Source: Sagittula sp. P11
Lineage (GTDB): Bacteria > Pseudomonadota > Alphaproteobacteria > Rhodobacterales > Rhodobacteraceae
DNA length: 64,000 nucleotides
Assembly: GCF_002814095.1 (NCBI RefSeq)
Contig: NZ_CP021913.1
Span: forward strand, 1,736,001 to 1,800,000
Reading direction: 5' to 3'
Positions within the stretch are counted from its first letter, which is position 1; each line of letters opens with the position of its first letter. The notes under the pieces are model-generated. The model made no database searches and was not told the DNA's origin. It worked only from the letters and a program-made list of their open reading frames with translations. This document shows, piece after piece, positions 1 through 9,475 of this stretch. The translations under genes were made by a program, and so were the position numbers.

Positions 1-305
1 TGGAAGGACCGGCTCTTCTTGACCTCCACGAAGATCAGGCCGTCGCCGTCCCGCACGATGAGGTCGATTTCGCCGCCCTGTCCGCGCCACCGCCGACGGG
101 CCAGAGGAAATCCGCGCCGCTCGTAATCCTGGGCAACGCGCAGTTCCGCGGATGCACCCGCCTCGTACCCGGTGCGCCCTGCGTCCCGCTTGGCGCGTCG
201 CACCGTATCCTGTTTTGGCACCTGAACCACCCGGTCAGGCGCAGGGGCGGACCAGTCCCAGAGCGACATCTGCCTCGTATCCACAGTCCCCGACCGATGA
301 ACCAT
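1..305 (-). CDS. YraN family (UPF0102) nuclease-like protein, partial
   Basis: The gene runs off the left edge, so only its N-terminal part is visible. The translation contains G-x-E-A-x-A-x-x-L-R, then RRWRGQGGEIDLIVRDGDG and FVEVK. The GEIDLI...FVEVK signature is the Mrr/Holliday-resolvase-like fold of the YraN family. That family has no firmly established function. The ATG at 305 follows a good AAGGAAG ribosome site; an in-frame ATG at 353 would overlap the rsmI stop. The order rsmI-yraN next to an LpoA-like gene is common in proteobacteria. The N-terminus before the domain is longer than usual. Confidence 0.8.
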   Translation of the reverse strand, partial: MVHRSGTVDTRQMSLWDWSAPAPDRVVQVPKQDTVRRAKRDAGRTGYEAGASAELRVAQDYERRGFPLARRRWRGQGGEIDLIVRDGDGLIFVEVKKSRSF

Positions 306-342
306 CGTGTTCTTCCTTCGCCAACACGCAGGAACCGCAGCG

Positions 343-1233
343 TCAGCCGCCATCCACGTCTGTGTGTTCCTTCGCCAACCGCATCGCCATCTGATAAACC
401 GGCCGCCGCTTCACGCCGAACCGGGTAGAGACATAATCGGCTGCGTCCCGCACGGTCATCGTCTCAAGCGCCGCGTTCACTTCCTGTTCTATGTCGATTT
501 CCCTAATGTTTCCTGAATCCCCTTTGCCGATCACCACCACGATTTCGCCGCGTGCAGCGGATTGGGCGTAGTGGGTTGCCAGTTCTGACAGGGGTCCCCG
601 GCGGATTTCCTCGAACTTTTTCGTCAATTCCCGGCAGACGGCCGCCGGACGGTCTCCGAGCCGGTCGGCGGCGTCAGCCAGCATCGCGGCCACCCGCTTT
701 GGCGATTCGTAGAACACCAGTGTTGCCGCGATGCCCGTCAGCTCGTCCAGCGCCTTGCGGCGCGCCGCACCGGCGTTCGGCAGGAAGCCGAGGAACATGA
801 ACCGGTCGGTCGGCAGGCCAGCCAGCGTCAGCGCGGCGATGGCGGCGGAAACCCCGGGCGCGGTCGTGACCGCCAGCCCCGCCTCCGTCGCCTCCCGCGC
901 AAGGTCGAATCCCGGGTCGGAAACCATCGGTGTCCCGGCCTCGGATGCATAAGCAACGGCCTTGCCAGCCACGATCTCGTCCAGCACCCGATGACGGGTC
1001 CTGTCGCCACTGTGATCGTGATAGGCAAGAAGCTGCCGTTCTCGCAGCGGGATTCCGTGCAGGTCCATCAGGTGCCGAAGCGAGCGCGTGTCCTCTGCCA
1101 CGAGCACGTCTGCATCGCGCAGGACATCAAGTGCCCTAAGGGTAATGTCGCGCGCGTTCCCGATGGGCACGGCCACGAGGTACAGGCCCGCGGCCAATTT
1201 GCCGCCGATCCCGGTCTTATCCGGATAAGTCAC
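343..1233 (-). CDS. rsmI: 16S rRNA (cytidine(1402)-2'-O)-methyltransferase
   Basis: RsmI uses S-adenosylmethionine to 2'-O-methylate C1402 in the decoding centre of 16S rRNA. The 296-residue protein has the family length. It opens with GLYLVAVPIGNARDITLRAL, followed by VAEDTRS, the glycine-rich EAGTPMVSDPG loop and FYESPKRV, all typical of the tetrapyrrole-methylase fold of this family. It is divergent from the LpoA-like gene and followed by yraN, the usual arrangement. I see nothing broken. Confidence 0.95.
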   Translation of the reverse strand: MTYPDKTGIGGKLAAGLYLVAVPIGNARDITLRALDVLRDADVLVAEDTRSLRHLMDLHGIPLRERQLLAYHDHSGDRTRHRVLDEIVAGKAVAYASEAGTPMVSDPGFDLAREATEAGLAVTTAPGVSAAIAALTLAGLPTDRFMFLGFLPNAGAARRKALDELTGIAATLVFYESPKRVAAMLADAADRLGDRPAAVCRELTKKFEEIRRGPLSELATHYAQSAARGEIVVVIGKGDSGNIREIDIEQEVNAALETMTVRDAADYVSTRFGVKRRPVYQMAMRLAKEHTDVDGG

Positions 1234-1319
1234 TGGCCCCGCCTTTCGTGCTCGCCTATGATCGTGTCAAACCCGTGCGGGTCACTCACCCCGCACCACG
1301 ACACGACGAGGGAGTCTCC

Positions 1320-2513
1320 ATGTTCACCGTTTTGCCCCGCCTTCGCAAGGCGTTGCGCCCGCTTGCCGCACTCACCGCGGCTGCCCTTCTGTCTGCCTGC
1401 GACCCGACGATGGTCGGCGGTCTTGGCGGATCCGGCGCCAGCACCGGCGGTCCCAGCATCGACGCCAGCGCCCCGATCCCCGTGGCGCTCCTGGTGCCGA
1501 AATCCGACTCCGGCGCCGGGCCGGTGGCCGTGTCGCTGGAGAACGCCGCCCGCCTCGCCATCCGGGAGCAGTCCGGCGTGCAGATCGACCTGCGTGTCTA
1601 TGACACCGGCGGGCAGTCGGCGCAGGCCGCCGCGCAGGCGCAGAAGGCCGTGGACGACGGCGCGAAGATCATTCTCGGCCCGCTGTTCTCCGAAGCGGCC
1701 AATGCCGCCGGTGCCGCCGTTGCCGACGAGGGCGTGAACGTCCTGAGCTTCTCGAACACCACCGCCATCGCCGGCGGCAACGTCTTCATCCTCGGGCCGA
1801 CCTTCGCCAACACGGCGGACCGCCTGATGGCCCATGCCCGCAAGCGCGGCAAGAAGAGCATCGTGATCGTCTACTCCGACGACGTGCCCGGCCAGTTCGG
1901 CAAGGCCGCCATCGAGCAGGCCGCCACCGCGAACGGCATCCGCGTCGTCTCGGCAGAGCCCTACTCGCTCTCCGTCGCCGGTGTCTCGGCCGCGGCACAA
2001 CGCGCGGGCGCCACGGTGAAGTCCGGGGCTGCCGACACGGTCTTCATCACCACAGATGCGACCAACGCCGCCATGCCGATGCTGCTGAACCAGTTGCCGG
2101 AGAACGGCGTGACCCCGGGCCAGATCCAGTACGTCGGCCTGACCCGCTGGGACGTGCGGCCGGATCTCTTCGCATTGCCGGGCGCGCAAGGCGCATGGTT
2201 CGCCATCCCCGACACTCAGCGGCAGGAAGCGTTCAACCAGCGCTACGCCTCCACCTTCGGCTCCGCGGCACATCCGCTCGCCGGGCTGGCCTATGACGGT
2301 ATTTCCGCCATCGCGCTTCTCGCCAAGCAGGGCAGAAGCGACGCATTGACCGGAAAATCCCTCACATCTTCTGGCTTTACCGGCACCGGCGGTGTATTCC
2401 GGCTGCTCAAAGACGGCACGAACGAGCGCGCGCTGGCCGTCGCGACGGTACAGAACAACCAGATGGTGATCCTTGACCCTGCCCCCCGCAACCTCTCCGG
2501 CGCAGGTTTCTGA
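1320..2513 (+). CDS. penicillin-binding protein activator, LpoA-like lipoprotein
   Basis: The protein (397 aa) has a lipoprotein signal peptide with lipobox LLSAC around residue 24. It then shows a periplasmic-binding-protein-like fold (VALLVPKSDSGAG, ILGPLFSEAANAAG, SFSNTTAIAGGNVF). This matches the C-terminal domain of LpoA/YraM, an outer-membrane lipoprotein that activates peptidoglycan synthase PBP1A in gammaproteobacteria. In alphaproteobacteria the long N-terminal TPR part is absent, as here, so the activator role is inferred. The ATG at 1320 follows a GAGGGA site and gives the proper signal peptide. The gene overlaps the proposed glnD start by about 40 bp. Confidence 0.85.
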   Translation: MFTVLPRLRKALRPLAALTAAALLSACDPTMVGGLGGSGASTGGPSIDASAPIPVALLVPKSDSGAGPVAVSLENAARLAIREQSGVQIDLRVYDTGGQSAQAAAQAQKAVDDGAKIILGPLFSEAANAAGAAVADEGVNVLSFSNTTAIAGGNVFILGPTFANTADRLMAHARKRGKKSIVIVYSDDVPGQFGKAAIEQAATANGIRVVSAEPYSLSVAGVSAAAQRAGATVKSGAADTVFITTDATNAAMPMLLNQLPENGVTPGQIQYVGLTRWDVRPDLFALPGAQGAWFAIPDTQRQEAFNQRYASTFGSAAHPLAGLAYDGISAIALLAKQGRSDALTGKSLTSSGFTGTGGVFRLLKDGTNERALAVATVQNNQMVILDPAPRNLSGAGF

Positions 2514-5271
2514 CGCAGACCCGGGTACGCTGCCGACCGACCTGATCGCGTCGGCAGCGGATATCTTCGACCTTCCGGCCGTGAGGGCAGAGCTGTTCGC
2601 AGCCCTGCCCACCGGCGCGGAGAACGGTGTCCGCAAGGCCACCGTTTCGGTCCTCTCGGCGGCGGCAAAGCACGGGCGCGACACGGTGCAGGCCGCCTTC
2701 GAACGCGAACCCTTCGGCTCCCGCCGCACCACACGGGCCTACACCTGGATCACCGACGGGCTGGTCACACTGGCCTTCGAGGTCGCGACGCAGGTCATCC
2801 ACCCCAACCCCAGCCCGACCCGGTCCGAACGCATCGCCGTTCTCGCGGTCGGCGGTTACGGCCGGGGCGAGATGGCGCCCTATTCCGACGTCGACCTGCT
2901 GTTCCTGACCCCCTACAAGATCACCCCCTGGGCCGAGAGCGTCATCGAATCGATGCTCTACATCCTGTGGGACCTGAAACTGAAGGTCGGCCACTCCTCC
3001 CGCACCGTCCGGGATTGCGTCCGCCTCGGCGGCGAGGATTTCACCATCCGGACCGCCATGCTCGAAAGCCGTTACCTGATCGGCGACGAGAAGCTGGCCA
3101 ACAACCTTGAAGAAAAGCTCTGGTCCGACCTCTTCGAAGGGACGGAGCGCGAATTCGTCAAGGCCAAGCTGGAGGAGCGCGACGCCCGCCACGGCAAGCA
3201 GGGCCAGCGCTACATGGTCGAGCCCAACGTCAAGGAGGGCAAGGGCGGCCTGCGCGATCTCCAGTCGCTGTTCTGGATCACGAAATACGTGCATCACACC
3301 GACGATGTCGGACAGCTCGTCCGCAGCGGCGTGTTCCTGCCCGAGGAATACGAGACCTTCGTTCAGGCCGAACGCTTTCTCTGGGCGGTGCGGATTCACC
3401 TGCACCTGTTGGCGGGCCGCGCGGTGGAGCAACTGACCTTCGACATGCAGGTCGAGGTCTCGGCCCGCATGGGCTACAACGACCGTGGCGGGCGGCGTGC
3501 CGTGGAATGGTTCATGCAGGACTATTTCCGCCACGCCACCGCGGTGGGCGACCTGACCCGCATCCTTCTGACCTCGCTCGAGGCCGACCATTCCAAGGGG
3601 CCGCCGCTGCTGGAACGGTTCTTCAAGCGCGCCCCCGAGACGGGCGATGGCTACAGCGTGGTGAACGGACGGCTGGCGATTGCCGACGACAAGGCCTTCC
3701 TCGCCGACCCGCTGAACCTGCTCCGCATCTACGAGGAAGCGCTGCGCACCGGGCTGCTGATCCATCCGGACGCCATGCGGCTGATCAAGGCCAACCTGCA
3801 CCTCATCAACGACGCCATGCGGAAGAACCCGCAGGCGCAGGAGCTGTTCCTCAACCTTCTGCTGAACCACGGGAACCCGGAACGTGCGCTGCGCCGGATG
3901 AACGAGCTTGGCGTCCTTGCCGCCTTCATCCCCGAATTCGCGCCCATCGTGGCGATGATGCAGTTCAACATGTACCACCACTACACGGTAGACGAACACA
4001 CCATCCAGTGCATCTGGCACCTGTCGGAGATCGAGCACGGGCACCTGAAGGAAGAGCTGGTCGTCTCCTCCTCGATCCTCGACGAAGGCGTGAACCGCCG
4101 GGTGCTTTACGTCGCGCTGCTGCTGCATGACATCGGCAAGGGCCGGGACGAGGATCACTCGATCATCGGCGCCCGCATCTCCCGCACGGTGGCGCCGCGC
4201 CTCGGGCTCAACAAGGAAGAATGCGAGACGGTGGAATGGCTGGTCCGCTACCACCTGCTGATGTCCGATATGGCGCAGAAACGCGACATCGCCGACCCGC
4301 GTACCGTGCGCGACTTCGCCAAGGCGGTGAAGACGGTCGAGCGGCTGAACCTGCTGACGGTGCTGACGGTCTGCGACATCCGTGGCGTGGGTCCCGGCAC
4401 GTGGAACAACTGGAAGGCCGCCCTGCTGCGCGCCCTCTACCGCCAGACCCGCCGCGCGCTCGAAGGCGGCATGGAAGAGCTGAACCGCGAAAAGCGCGGC
4501 ACCGTGGCCAAGCAGGAACTGCGCGAGAAGCTGTCCGACTGGTCGGAGGCCGATCTGGCGCACGAAACGTCTCGGCACTACGGGCCCTACTGGCAGGGCC
4601 TGCATGTCACCGCGCATGTCATCTTTGCCAACCTGCTGCGCGGGCTCACGGACGACGAGGTGCGGATGGATATCCATCCCGACGACGACCGCGACGCCAC
4701 CCGCGTCTGCTTTGCGCTGCAGGATCATCCCGGCATCTTCTCCCGCCTGACCGGCGCGCTTGCGCTGTCGGGCGCCAACGTGGTGGACGCGCGGACCTTC
4801 ACGACCCGCGACGGCTATGCCACGGCGGTCTTCTGGATACAGGATGCGGACGGCGCCCCCTACGAGGAAGTGCGCATCCCCCGCCTGCGCGAAACCATCC
4901 GCAAGACCCTGACCGGAGAGGTGGTGGCCCGCGAGGCGGTGAAATCGCGCGACAAGTACAAGAAGCGCGAAAAGGCGTTCAAGGTGCCGACCCACATCAC
5001 CTTCGACAACGAAGGGTCCGAGATCTTCACGATCATCGAGGTGGACACCCGCGACCGGCCTTCGCTGCTCTACGATCTGGCGCGTGTGCTGGCGAGCCAG
5101 AACATCTACATCGCCTCCGCCGTCATCGCCACCTATGGCGAACAGGTGGTCGATACCTTCTACGTGAAGGACATGTTCGGGCTGAAGCTGCACTCCAAGA
5201 CGAAGCGCGACATGATCGAGAAGAAGCTGCGGCTGGCGATGGCGGAAGGGGCGGAACGCGCCTACGGCTGA
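2473..5271 (+). CDS. glnD: [protein-PII] uridylyltransferase / uridylyl-removing enzyme
   Basis: GlnD senses glutamine and adds or removes UMP on PII proteins, controlling nitrogen assimilation. The 932-residue protein shows the nucleotidyltransferase motif GGYGRGEMAPYSDVDLLFL near residue 127, an HD hydrolase motif (LLLHDIGKGRDEDHS) near residue 551, and two C-terminal ACT domains (DHPGIFSRLTGALALSGANV and DRPSLLYDLARVLASQNIYI). Length and domain order match the family. The start is uncertain: TTG at 2473 gives the usual length but overlaps the upstream lipoprotein gene; GTG at 2581 is an alternative. Confidence 0.96.
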   Translation: MTLPPATSPAQVSDADPGTLPTDLIASAADIFDLPAVRAELFAALPTGAENGVRKATVSVLSAAAKHGRDTVQAAFEREPFGSRRTTRAYTWITDGLVTLAFEVATQVIHPNPSPTRSERIAVLAVGGYGRGEMAPYSDVDLLFLTPYKITPWAESVIESMLYILWDLKLKVGHSSRTVRDCVRLGGEDFTIRTAMLESRYLIGDEKLANNLEEKLWSDLFEGTEREFVKAKLEERDARHGKQGQRYMVEPNVKEGKGGLRDLQSLFWITKYVHHTDDVGQLVRSGVFLPEEYETFVQAERFLWAVRIHLHLLAGRAVEQLTFDMQVEVSARMGYNDRGGRRAVEWFMQDYFRHATAVGDLTRILLTSLEADHSKGPPLLERFFKRAPETGDGYSVVNGRLAIADDKAFLADPLNLLRIYEEALRTGLLIHPDAMRLIKANLHLINDAMRKNPQAQELFLNLLLNHGNPERALRRMNELGVLAAFIPEFAPIVAMMQFNMYHHYTVDEHTIQCIWHLSEIEHGHLKEELVVSSSILDEGVNRRVLYVALLLHDIGKGRDEDHSIIGARISRTVAPRLGLNKEECETVEWLVRYHLLMSDMAQKRDIADPRTVRDFAKAVKTVERLNLLTVLTVCDIRGVGPGTWNNWKAALLRALYRQTRRALEGGMEELNREKRGTVAKQELREKLSDWSEADLAHETSRHYGPYWQGLHVTAHVIFANLLRGLTDDEVRMDIHPDDDRDATRVCFALQDHPGIFSRLTGALALSGANVVDARTFTTRDGYATAVFWIQDADGAPYEEVRIPRLRETIRKTLTGEVVAREAVKSRDKYKKREKAFKVPTHITFDNEGSEIFTIIEVDTRDRPSLLYDLARVLASQNIYIASAVIATYGEQVVDTFYVKDMFGLKLHSKTKRDMIEKKLRLAMAEGAERAYG

Positions 5272-5807
5272 AGGGCGCGCGCCCCGGCCTGCTGCGCCCT
5301 CGCGGGCCATGCCGGCCCCCGGTATCCCAGCCAGCGGTCTGCAAAGGCGGCGTAGTCGGGATGCCCCTGGTCCAGTTGCATGAAATCCAGCGCTTCGGCC
5401 CGGCTGTGAAAGATCTCCGTCTCCCACGGCGCATCGTCGAGCAGCATCTGCAACATCCGGCACATGCCGTAGGTCACGTCATCGGTCACGAAACAGGCGT
5501 GTCGGACGTTTGCCGACTGCGCCAGGAAGGTCCGGCGCGATTTCATGGCGACGGCGCGCATCTCGGCGTAGCCGTGGTTCGGAAAGCGGCATCCGTCGAG
5601 GTCGAAGAGGATGCTCTGGCTCGGCTCGAAATCGGGGTCCTGGGCATACGCCGCGATGGAGTCGAGATGCTCCAGCGGATCCACGTCGCCTCTCAGCGTG
5701 ACTACGACCGCCCCGAGACTCTTGTGTATGCGGTATCCAATTCCCAAGCTGCCCCCGCTGAGCGTCAGGAAAGTTGACTGGTAAACTATCTTAGCACCTT
5801 TTTGCAT
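5262..5807 (-). CDS. hypothetical protein of a three-member CRFP-motif family
   Basis: I do not recognise a named family. The product (about 181 aa) is soluble, starts MQKGAKIVYQ, and has the core YRIHKSLGAVVVTLRGDVDP, then DPDFEPSQSILFDLDGCRFP, EMRAVAMKSRR, DDVTYGMCRM and AEALDF. Two genes at 54894-55340 and 55448-55957 share this pattern, so it is a paralogous family. The alternating hydrophobic strands and the D-x-x-x-CRFP turn recall a SpoIIAA/STAS-like fold, but this is inference. The 3' end overlaps glnD by 10 bp, convergently. An ATG further upstream exists but overlaps the lysE start. Confidence 0.7.
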   Translation of the reverse strand: MQKGAKIVYQSTFLTLSGGSLGIGYRIHKSLGAVVVTLRGDVDPLEHLDSIAAYAQDPDFEPSQSILFDLDGCRFPNHGYAEMRAVAMKSRRTFLAQSANVRHACFVTDDVTYGMCRMLQMLLDDAPWETEIFHSRAEALDFMQLDQGHPDYAAFADRWLGYRGPAWPARAQQAGARALQP

Positions 5808-5844
5808 TGTTGCAACTGAATATATGGCGCGGTAGCTCAAACGC

Positions 5845-6435
5845 ATGAGCGACCTTCCGCAATTCCTGCTTGCGGGATTCGCCCTTGCGGGCAGCCCCGG
5901 GCCGAACACGCTGTCGATGGCAGCGGTCGGTGCCGCTTTCGGCCGCCGCGATGCGATAGGCTACCTGCTGGGGCTCAGCTTCGGGATGCTCGGGGTCATC
6001 GCGCTGGTCGGTACGGGCACGGCGGGGCTTTTGCTGGCTGTTCCCGGCGCCGCGCCGGTCATCACCGGGCTCGCCGCGCTCTACTTCCTGTGGCTCGCCT
6101 GGCGGATCGCGAATGCGCCGCCCATCGGCCCGGCAGACAGCGGTCGCCGCCCGCCGCGCTGGCACGAAGGCGCGCTTCTGTCGATGATGAACCCCAAGGC
6201 CTACGCCGCCATGGCCGCGCTCTTCTCGGGCTTCACCCTGCGCCCGGAGCCGCTGCCCGATGCGCTGACGAAGACCCTCGTGGCCTTCGCGGTGATCCTG
6301 ACCGTGAACGCGGCATGGATGGTCATCGGCACCTTGCTGACCCGTCTGGCGGGCAATCCGCGCACTGCCCGGGCCATCAACTACGGGTTTGCGGCGGCGC
6401 TGCTGATCTCCGTCGCCGCGACCACGCTGCTCTGA
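5845..6435 (+). CDS. LysE family translocator
   Basis: A 196-residue inner-membrane protein with about six hydrophobic helices. The N-terminus LAGFALAGSPGPNTLSMAAV carries the SPGPN motif of the LysE/RhtB amino-acid exporter superfamily. A second conserved block is ALLSMMNPKAYAAMAALFSGF, containing the helix-4 NPK motif. The family exports amino acids or derivatives; the substrate cannot be read from sequence. It stands alone between a divergent hypothetical gene and murJ. Confidence 0.9.
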   Translation: MSDLPQFLLAGFALAGSPGPNTLSMAAVGAAFGRRDAIGYLLGLSFGMLGVIALVGTGTAGLLLAVPGAAPVITGLAALYFLWLAWRIANAPPIGPADSGRRPPRWHEGALLSMMNPKAYAAMAALFSGFTLRPEPLPDALTKTLVAFAVILTVNAAWMVIGTLLTRLAGNPRTARAINYGFAAALLISVAATTLL

Positions 6436-6518
6436 CTGCACGAAACCTGCACGAAGGCGGGGTTCACCCTGCACATCTTTCGCGGTAACTGCATCCAGAC
6501 CTCTTGCTGCGAGCAGCC

Positions 6519-8072
6519 ATGAAACCCATCCGCCTCATCTCCGGCATCCTCACTGTCGGATTCTGGACCCTCGCCAGCCGCGTGCTGGGCCTTGTCCGCG
6601 ATATCCTGATCGCCACCGTCATCGGCCCCGGCCCGCTGATGGACGCCTTCGTCGCCGCTTTCCGGCTGCCGAACCTGTTCCGCCGGTTCTTTGCCGAGGG
6701 CGCGTTCAACGCCGCCTTCGTGCCGATGTTCTCCAAAAAGTTCGAAGCCGGGGAGGACCCGCAGGGCTTTGCCCGCGACGCCTTTTCCGGGCTTGCCTTC
6801 TTGCTGCTGATCCTGACCGCGCTGGCAATGATCTTCATGCCGCTCCTGGTCTGGGCCACGGCGGGCGGATTTGCAGGCGACGAACGCTTCGACCTGACAA
6901 CTGCCTTCGGGCGCATCACCTTCCCCTACATCCTGACGATCTCGCTGGCGGCGCTCCTGTCCGGCGCACTGAACGCCGTGGGCCGCTTTGCCGCCGCCGC
7001 CGCCGCGCCCGTCCTGCTGAACATCCTGATCGTGTCCGGCCTGACCTTCGGACAGGGCCTGTTCGGCGGCGCCCATATCGAGTGGCTGATCTGGACGATC
7101 CCGGTGGCGGGCCTGGCACAGCTGACCCTCGTCTGGGTCGCGGCAGAGCGCGCCGGGCTGAAGATCCGCCCCGGCCGCCCGCGCCTGACCGACGACATGA
7201 AGCGCCTGACCCGCATCGCCATTCCCGCGGCCCTCGCCGGAGGCGTCATGCAGGTGAACCTGCTGGTCGGCCAGCAGGTGGCCTCGCACTTCGAAAAGGC
7301 GGTATCGTGGCTCTACAACGCCGACCGTCTCTACCAGCTTCCGCTGGGGGTCGTCGGCATCGCCATCGGCATCGTGCTCCTGCCCGACCTCTCGCGCCGC
7401 CTGAAGGCAGAGGATCACGTCGGTGGGCGCATGGCCTTCTCCCGCGCGGGCGAACTGTCGCTGGCCCTGACCGTGCCCTGCGCCGTGGCACTTGTGGTCA
7501 TGCCGCTGCCGCTGGTCTCGGTGCTGTTCGAACACGGTCGCACCGGGCCGGAGGACAGCCGCGCCATGGCCATAGCCGTCGCGATCTACGGCGTGGGCCT
7601 GCCCGCCTTCGTCCTCCAGAAGGTGCTGCAACCCGTCTATTTCGCGCGCGAAGACACCCGGTCGCCCTTCCGCTTCGCAGTCTGGTCGATGGTCGTCAAC
7701 GCCGTGGCCGCCATCGGGCTTGCGCCGCTGATCGGCTGGCTCGCGCCCGCCATCGCCACCTCGCTCGCCGGATGGACGATGGTCTGGCAACTGGCACGCG
7801 GAACCCGGGGCATGGGCGACGTGGCGCGCTTCGACACCCGCTTCTACAAGCGCGCGGGCCGCATCGTCGCCGCGTCGGCGATCATGGGCGCCGCGCTTTT
7901 CGGGGCCGAACTGCTGCTGGCCCCGTGGCTGGCGACCGCCGGTCTGCGCGTGCTGGCCCTGCTCCTGCTGATCGCCGTGGGCGTCGCGGTCTATGGTGTC
8001 GCGGGGCAGCTTCTGGGCGCCTTCCGGCTGTCGGAGTTCCGCTCCATCGTGCGCCGCCGCAAGCCCGCATGA
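6519..8072 (+). CDS. murJ: lipid II flippase MurJ
   Basis: MurJ moves lipid-linked peptidoglycan precursors across the inner membrane. The protein (517 aa from ATG 6519) has about 14 membrane segments and the conserved MOP-superfamily N-terminus TLASRVLGLVRDILIATVIG followed by DAFVAAFRLPNLFRRFFAEG and AFVPMFSKK. An arginine-rich first cytoplasmic loop and ALNAVGRFAAAA-A-P are also typical. A TTG five codons upstream is possible, but the ATG gives the usual start of family members. It overlaps the following PLD-like gene by 4 bp (ATGA), implying coupled translation. Confidence 0.95.
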   Translation: MKPIRLISGILTVGFWTLASRVLGLVRDILIATVIGPGPLMDAFVAAFRLPNLFRRFFAEGAFNAAFVPMFSKKFEAGEDPQGFARDAFSGLAFLLLILTALAMIFMPLLVWATAGGFAGDERFDLTTAFGRITFPYILTISLAALLSGALNAVGRFAAAAAAPVLLNILIVSGLTFGQGLFGGAHIEWLIWTIPVAGLAQLTLVWVAAERAGLKIRPGRPRLTDDMKRLTRIAIPAALAGGVMQVNLLVGQQVASHFEKAVSWLYNADRLYQLPLGVVGIAIGIVLLPDLSRRLKAEDHVGGRMAFSRAGELSLALTVPCAVALVVMPLPLVSVLFEHGRTGPEDSRAMAIAVAIYGVGLPAFVLQKVLQPVYFAREDTRSPFRFAVWSMVVNAVAAIGLAPLIGWLAPAIATSLAGWTMVWQLARGTRGMGDVARFDTRFYKRAGRIVAASAIMGAALFGAELLLAPWLATAGLRVLALLLLIAVGVAVYGVAGQLLGAFRLSEFRSIVRRRKPA

Positions 8073-9475
8073 CCCGCCTCCTCCACACCCGGTCCGAAAC
8101 CCTCGCCGCGCTGGAAACGCTCGCCGCCTCCGCGACAGAAGAGCTGATCCTCGCCGTGCGGACCCTGTCGCCGGGAACGCCCCTGCTGACCGAGGCACTG
8201 ACCGAGCGTGGCCTGACCACCTGGAGCGACCTGATCGCCTGGGTCACGCGCCGCGGCGTCCGCCTGCTGATGGCGTTCGGGGACGACGACCCGCTGTTCG
8301 ACGCGGACCGTCACCGGCGGGTGTGGCTGGCGGCCTCGGCCTTTGCCAACGTGCACCAGGGCAATGCGCAGATCCTTTGTGCCCCGCACGGCCAGACGAT
8401 GGGCAGGCTATGGGCGCTGCGCTTTCGCAGACCGATCCGTGCCGCGCTCCGGCAGCTTGCCACCGACGACGCGCGGCGGCTGACCCTGCCGCAGCGCGCG
8501 GCACTCGCCAAGGGTCCGACGCCCAGGCCGCAGCGGATCGCACAGTCCTTTGCCGTGGCGGACGGCGAACGGGCCCTGATCGGCGGCTACTCCATCGACA
8601 TGCGGCACAAGGGTCAGGACTGGCACGACGTCGCGGCCCTGATCGAGGACGCGGATTTCGCCGGGGCCCTCCGGTCGCATTTCGCCGACTGCTGGAGCGC
8701 CGCGATCGCCACCGGCGCGCCCACCCTCGCGTCGGAGCCGCGCCCCTTCGCGACGGTCTCCCGCCGTCAGAGCCGGCCCGAACTGCGCCTGCTCCGCACG
8801 CTCTCCGACCCGTCCTCAGGCCCGCTCGCCTTCACCGGCACGACGAAGGCCCGCGATGCGGAGACGCATCTCCTCCGCACATTCGGGGCGGCCCGGCAGC
8901 ACGTCTACATCGAGACGCCCGCCTTCCGTCATCCCGCGCTTGCCGACGCGCTGGCCAGCGCCGCACGCGCCACGCCGGAGCTGCAACTGACGGTCGTGCT
9001 GCATCCAGACGCGGACATCCTGCCCTTCGGCGGCGCCCTGCCCGACACGGTGGCGCGGGCAGAGGACGCACGCGACCACACGCTCGCCCTGCTCGCCCGG
9101 GCCTTCGGTCGGCGGGTCACCTTCCTGAGATACGCGCCGCAGGGCCGGGACACGGTGGCACAGCGCGGACCGGACGGGACGGCCGGGCGGGTGATCGTCG
9201 TGGACGGCACCACCATCGTGCTCGGCTCGCACAGCCTGACGCTGCGCTCCATGCGGCTGGACACCGAAGCCTCCGTCCTGATCCGCGACACGTGCCTTGC
9301 GCAGGACCTCGTGGCGCAGCGGGCGCGGAAATGGCTGGGACCGGAGGCAGACCACAAGGATGCGACCCGGGCCGATACTTGGGCCACGGCGCCCGCGCCG
9401 CTGGAACCCTTCAAACCGCAGGCCCCGGCGCCACGCAGCACCCGGCCCATGCGCCTGCCGGACAAGGCGTTCTAG
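8069..9475 (+). CDS. phospholipase D-like protein with degenerate HKD motifs
   Basis: The 468-residue protein has two repeats matching the C-terminal half of the PLD motif: QSFAVADGERALIGGYSID and AGRVIVVDGTTIVLGSHSL. In each, D-x6-G-(G/S) is intact. However the histidine and lysine of HxKxxxxD are replaced: A-Q-S in the first and A-G-R in the second. Cardiolipin synthases and phospholipases D need those residues, so this copy is probably inactive or has another function. No signal peptide is obvious. It is coupled to murJ by an ATGA overlap. Its stop codon interlocks with that of the convergent rhomboid gene in a shared CTAG. Confidence 0.8.
   Translation: MTRLLHTRSETLAALETLAASATEELILAVRTLSPGTPLLTEALTERGLTTWSDLIAWVTRRGVRLLMAFGDDDPLFDADRHRRVWLAASAFANVHQGNAQILCAPHGQTMGRLWALRFRRPIRAALRQLATDDARRLTLPQRAALAKGPTPRPQRIAQSFAVADGERALIGGYSIDMRHKGQDWHDVAALIEDADFAGALRSHFADCWSAAIATGAPTLASEPRPFATVSRRQSRPELRLLRTLSDPSSGPLAFTGTTKARDAETHLLRTFGAARQHVYIETPAFRHPALADALASAARATPELQLTVVLHPDADILPFGGALPDTVARAEDARDHTLALLARAFGRRVTFLRYAPQGRDTVAQRGPDGTAGRVIVVDGTTIVLGSHSLTLRSMRLDTEASVLIRDTCLAQDLVAQRARKWLGPEADHKDATRADTWATAPAPLEPFKPQAPAPRSTRPMRLPDKAF

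Noticed and set aside
2407-5463. Very long open frame on the minus strand opposite glnD
   Set aside because: It is rich in His, Gln, Val and Gly with no family motif, and lies fully antisense to glnD, whose motifs are clear. It is a GC-rich shadow frame.
6381-8198. Long antisense frame over murJ, and similar frames over the MFS gene (24313-26106) and the GGDEF/EAL gene (11576-13369)
   Set aside because: Low-complexity, charged, no recognisable domain, and opposite genes with strong family evidence.
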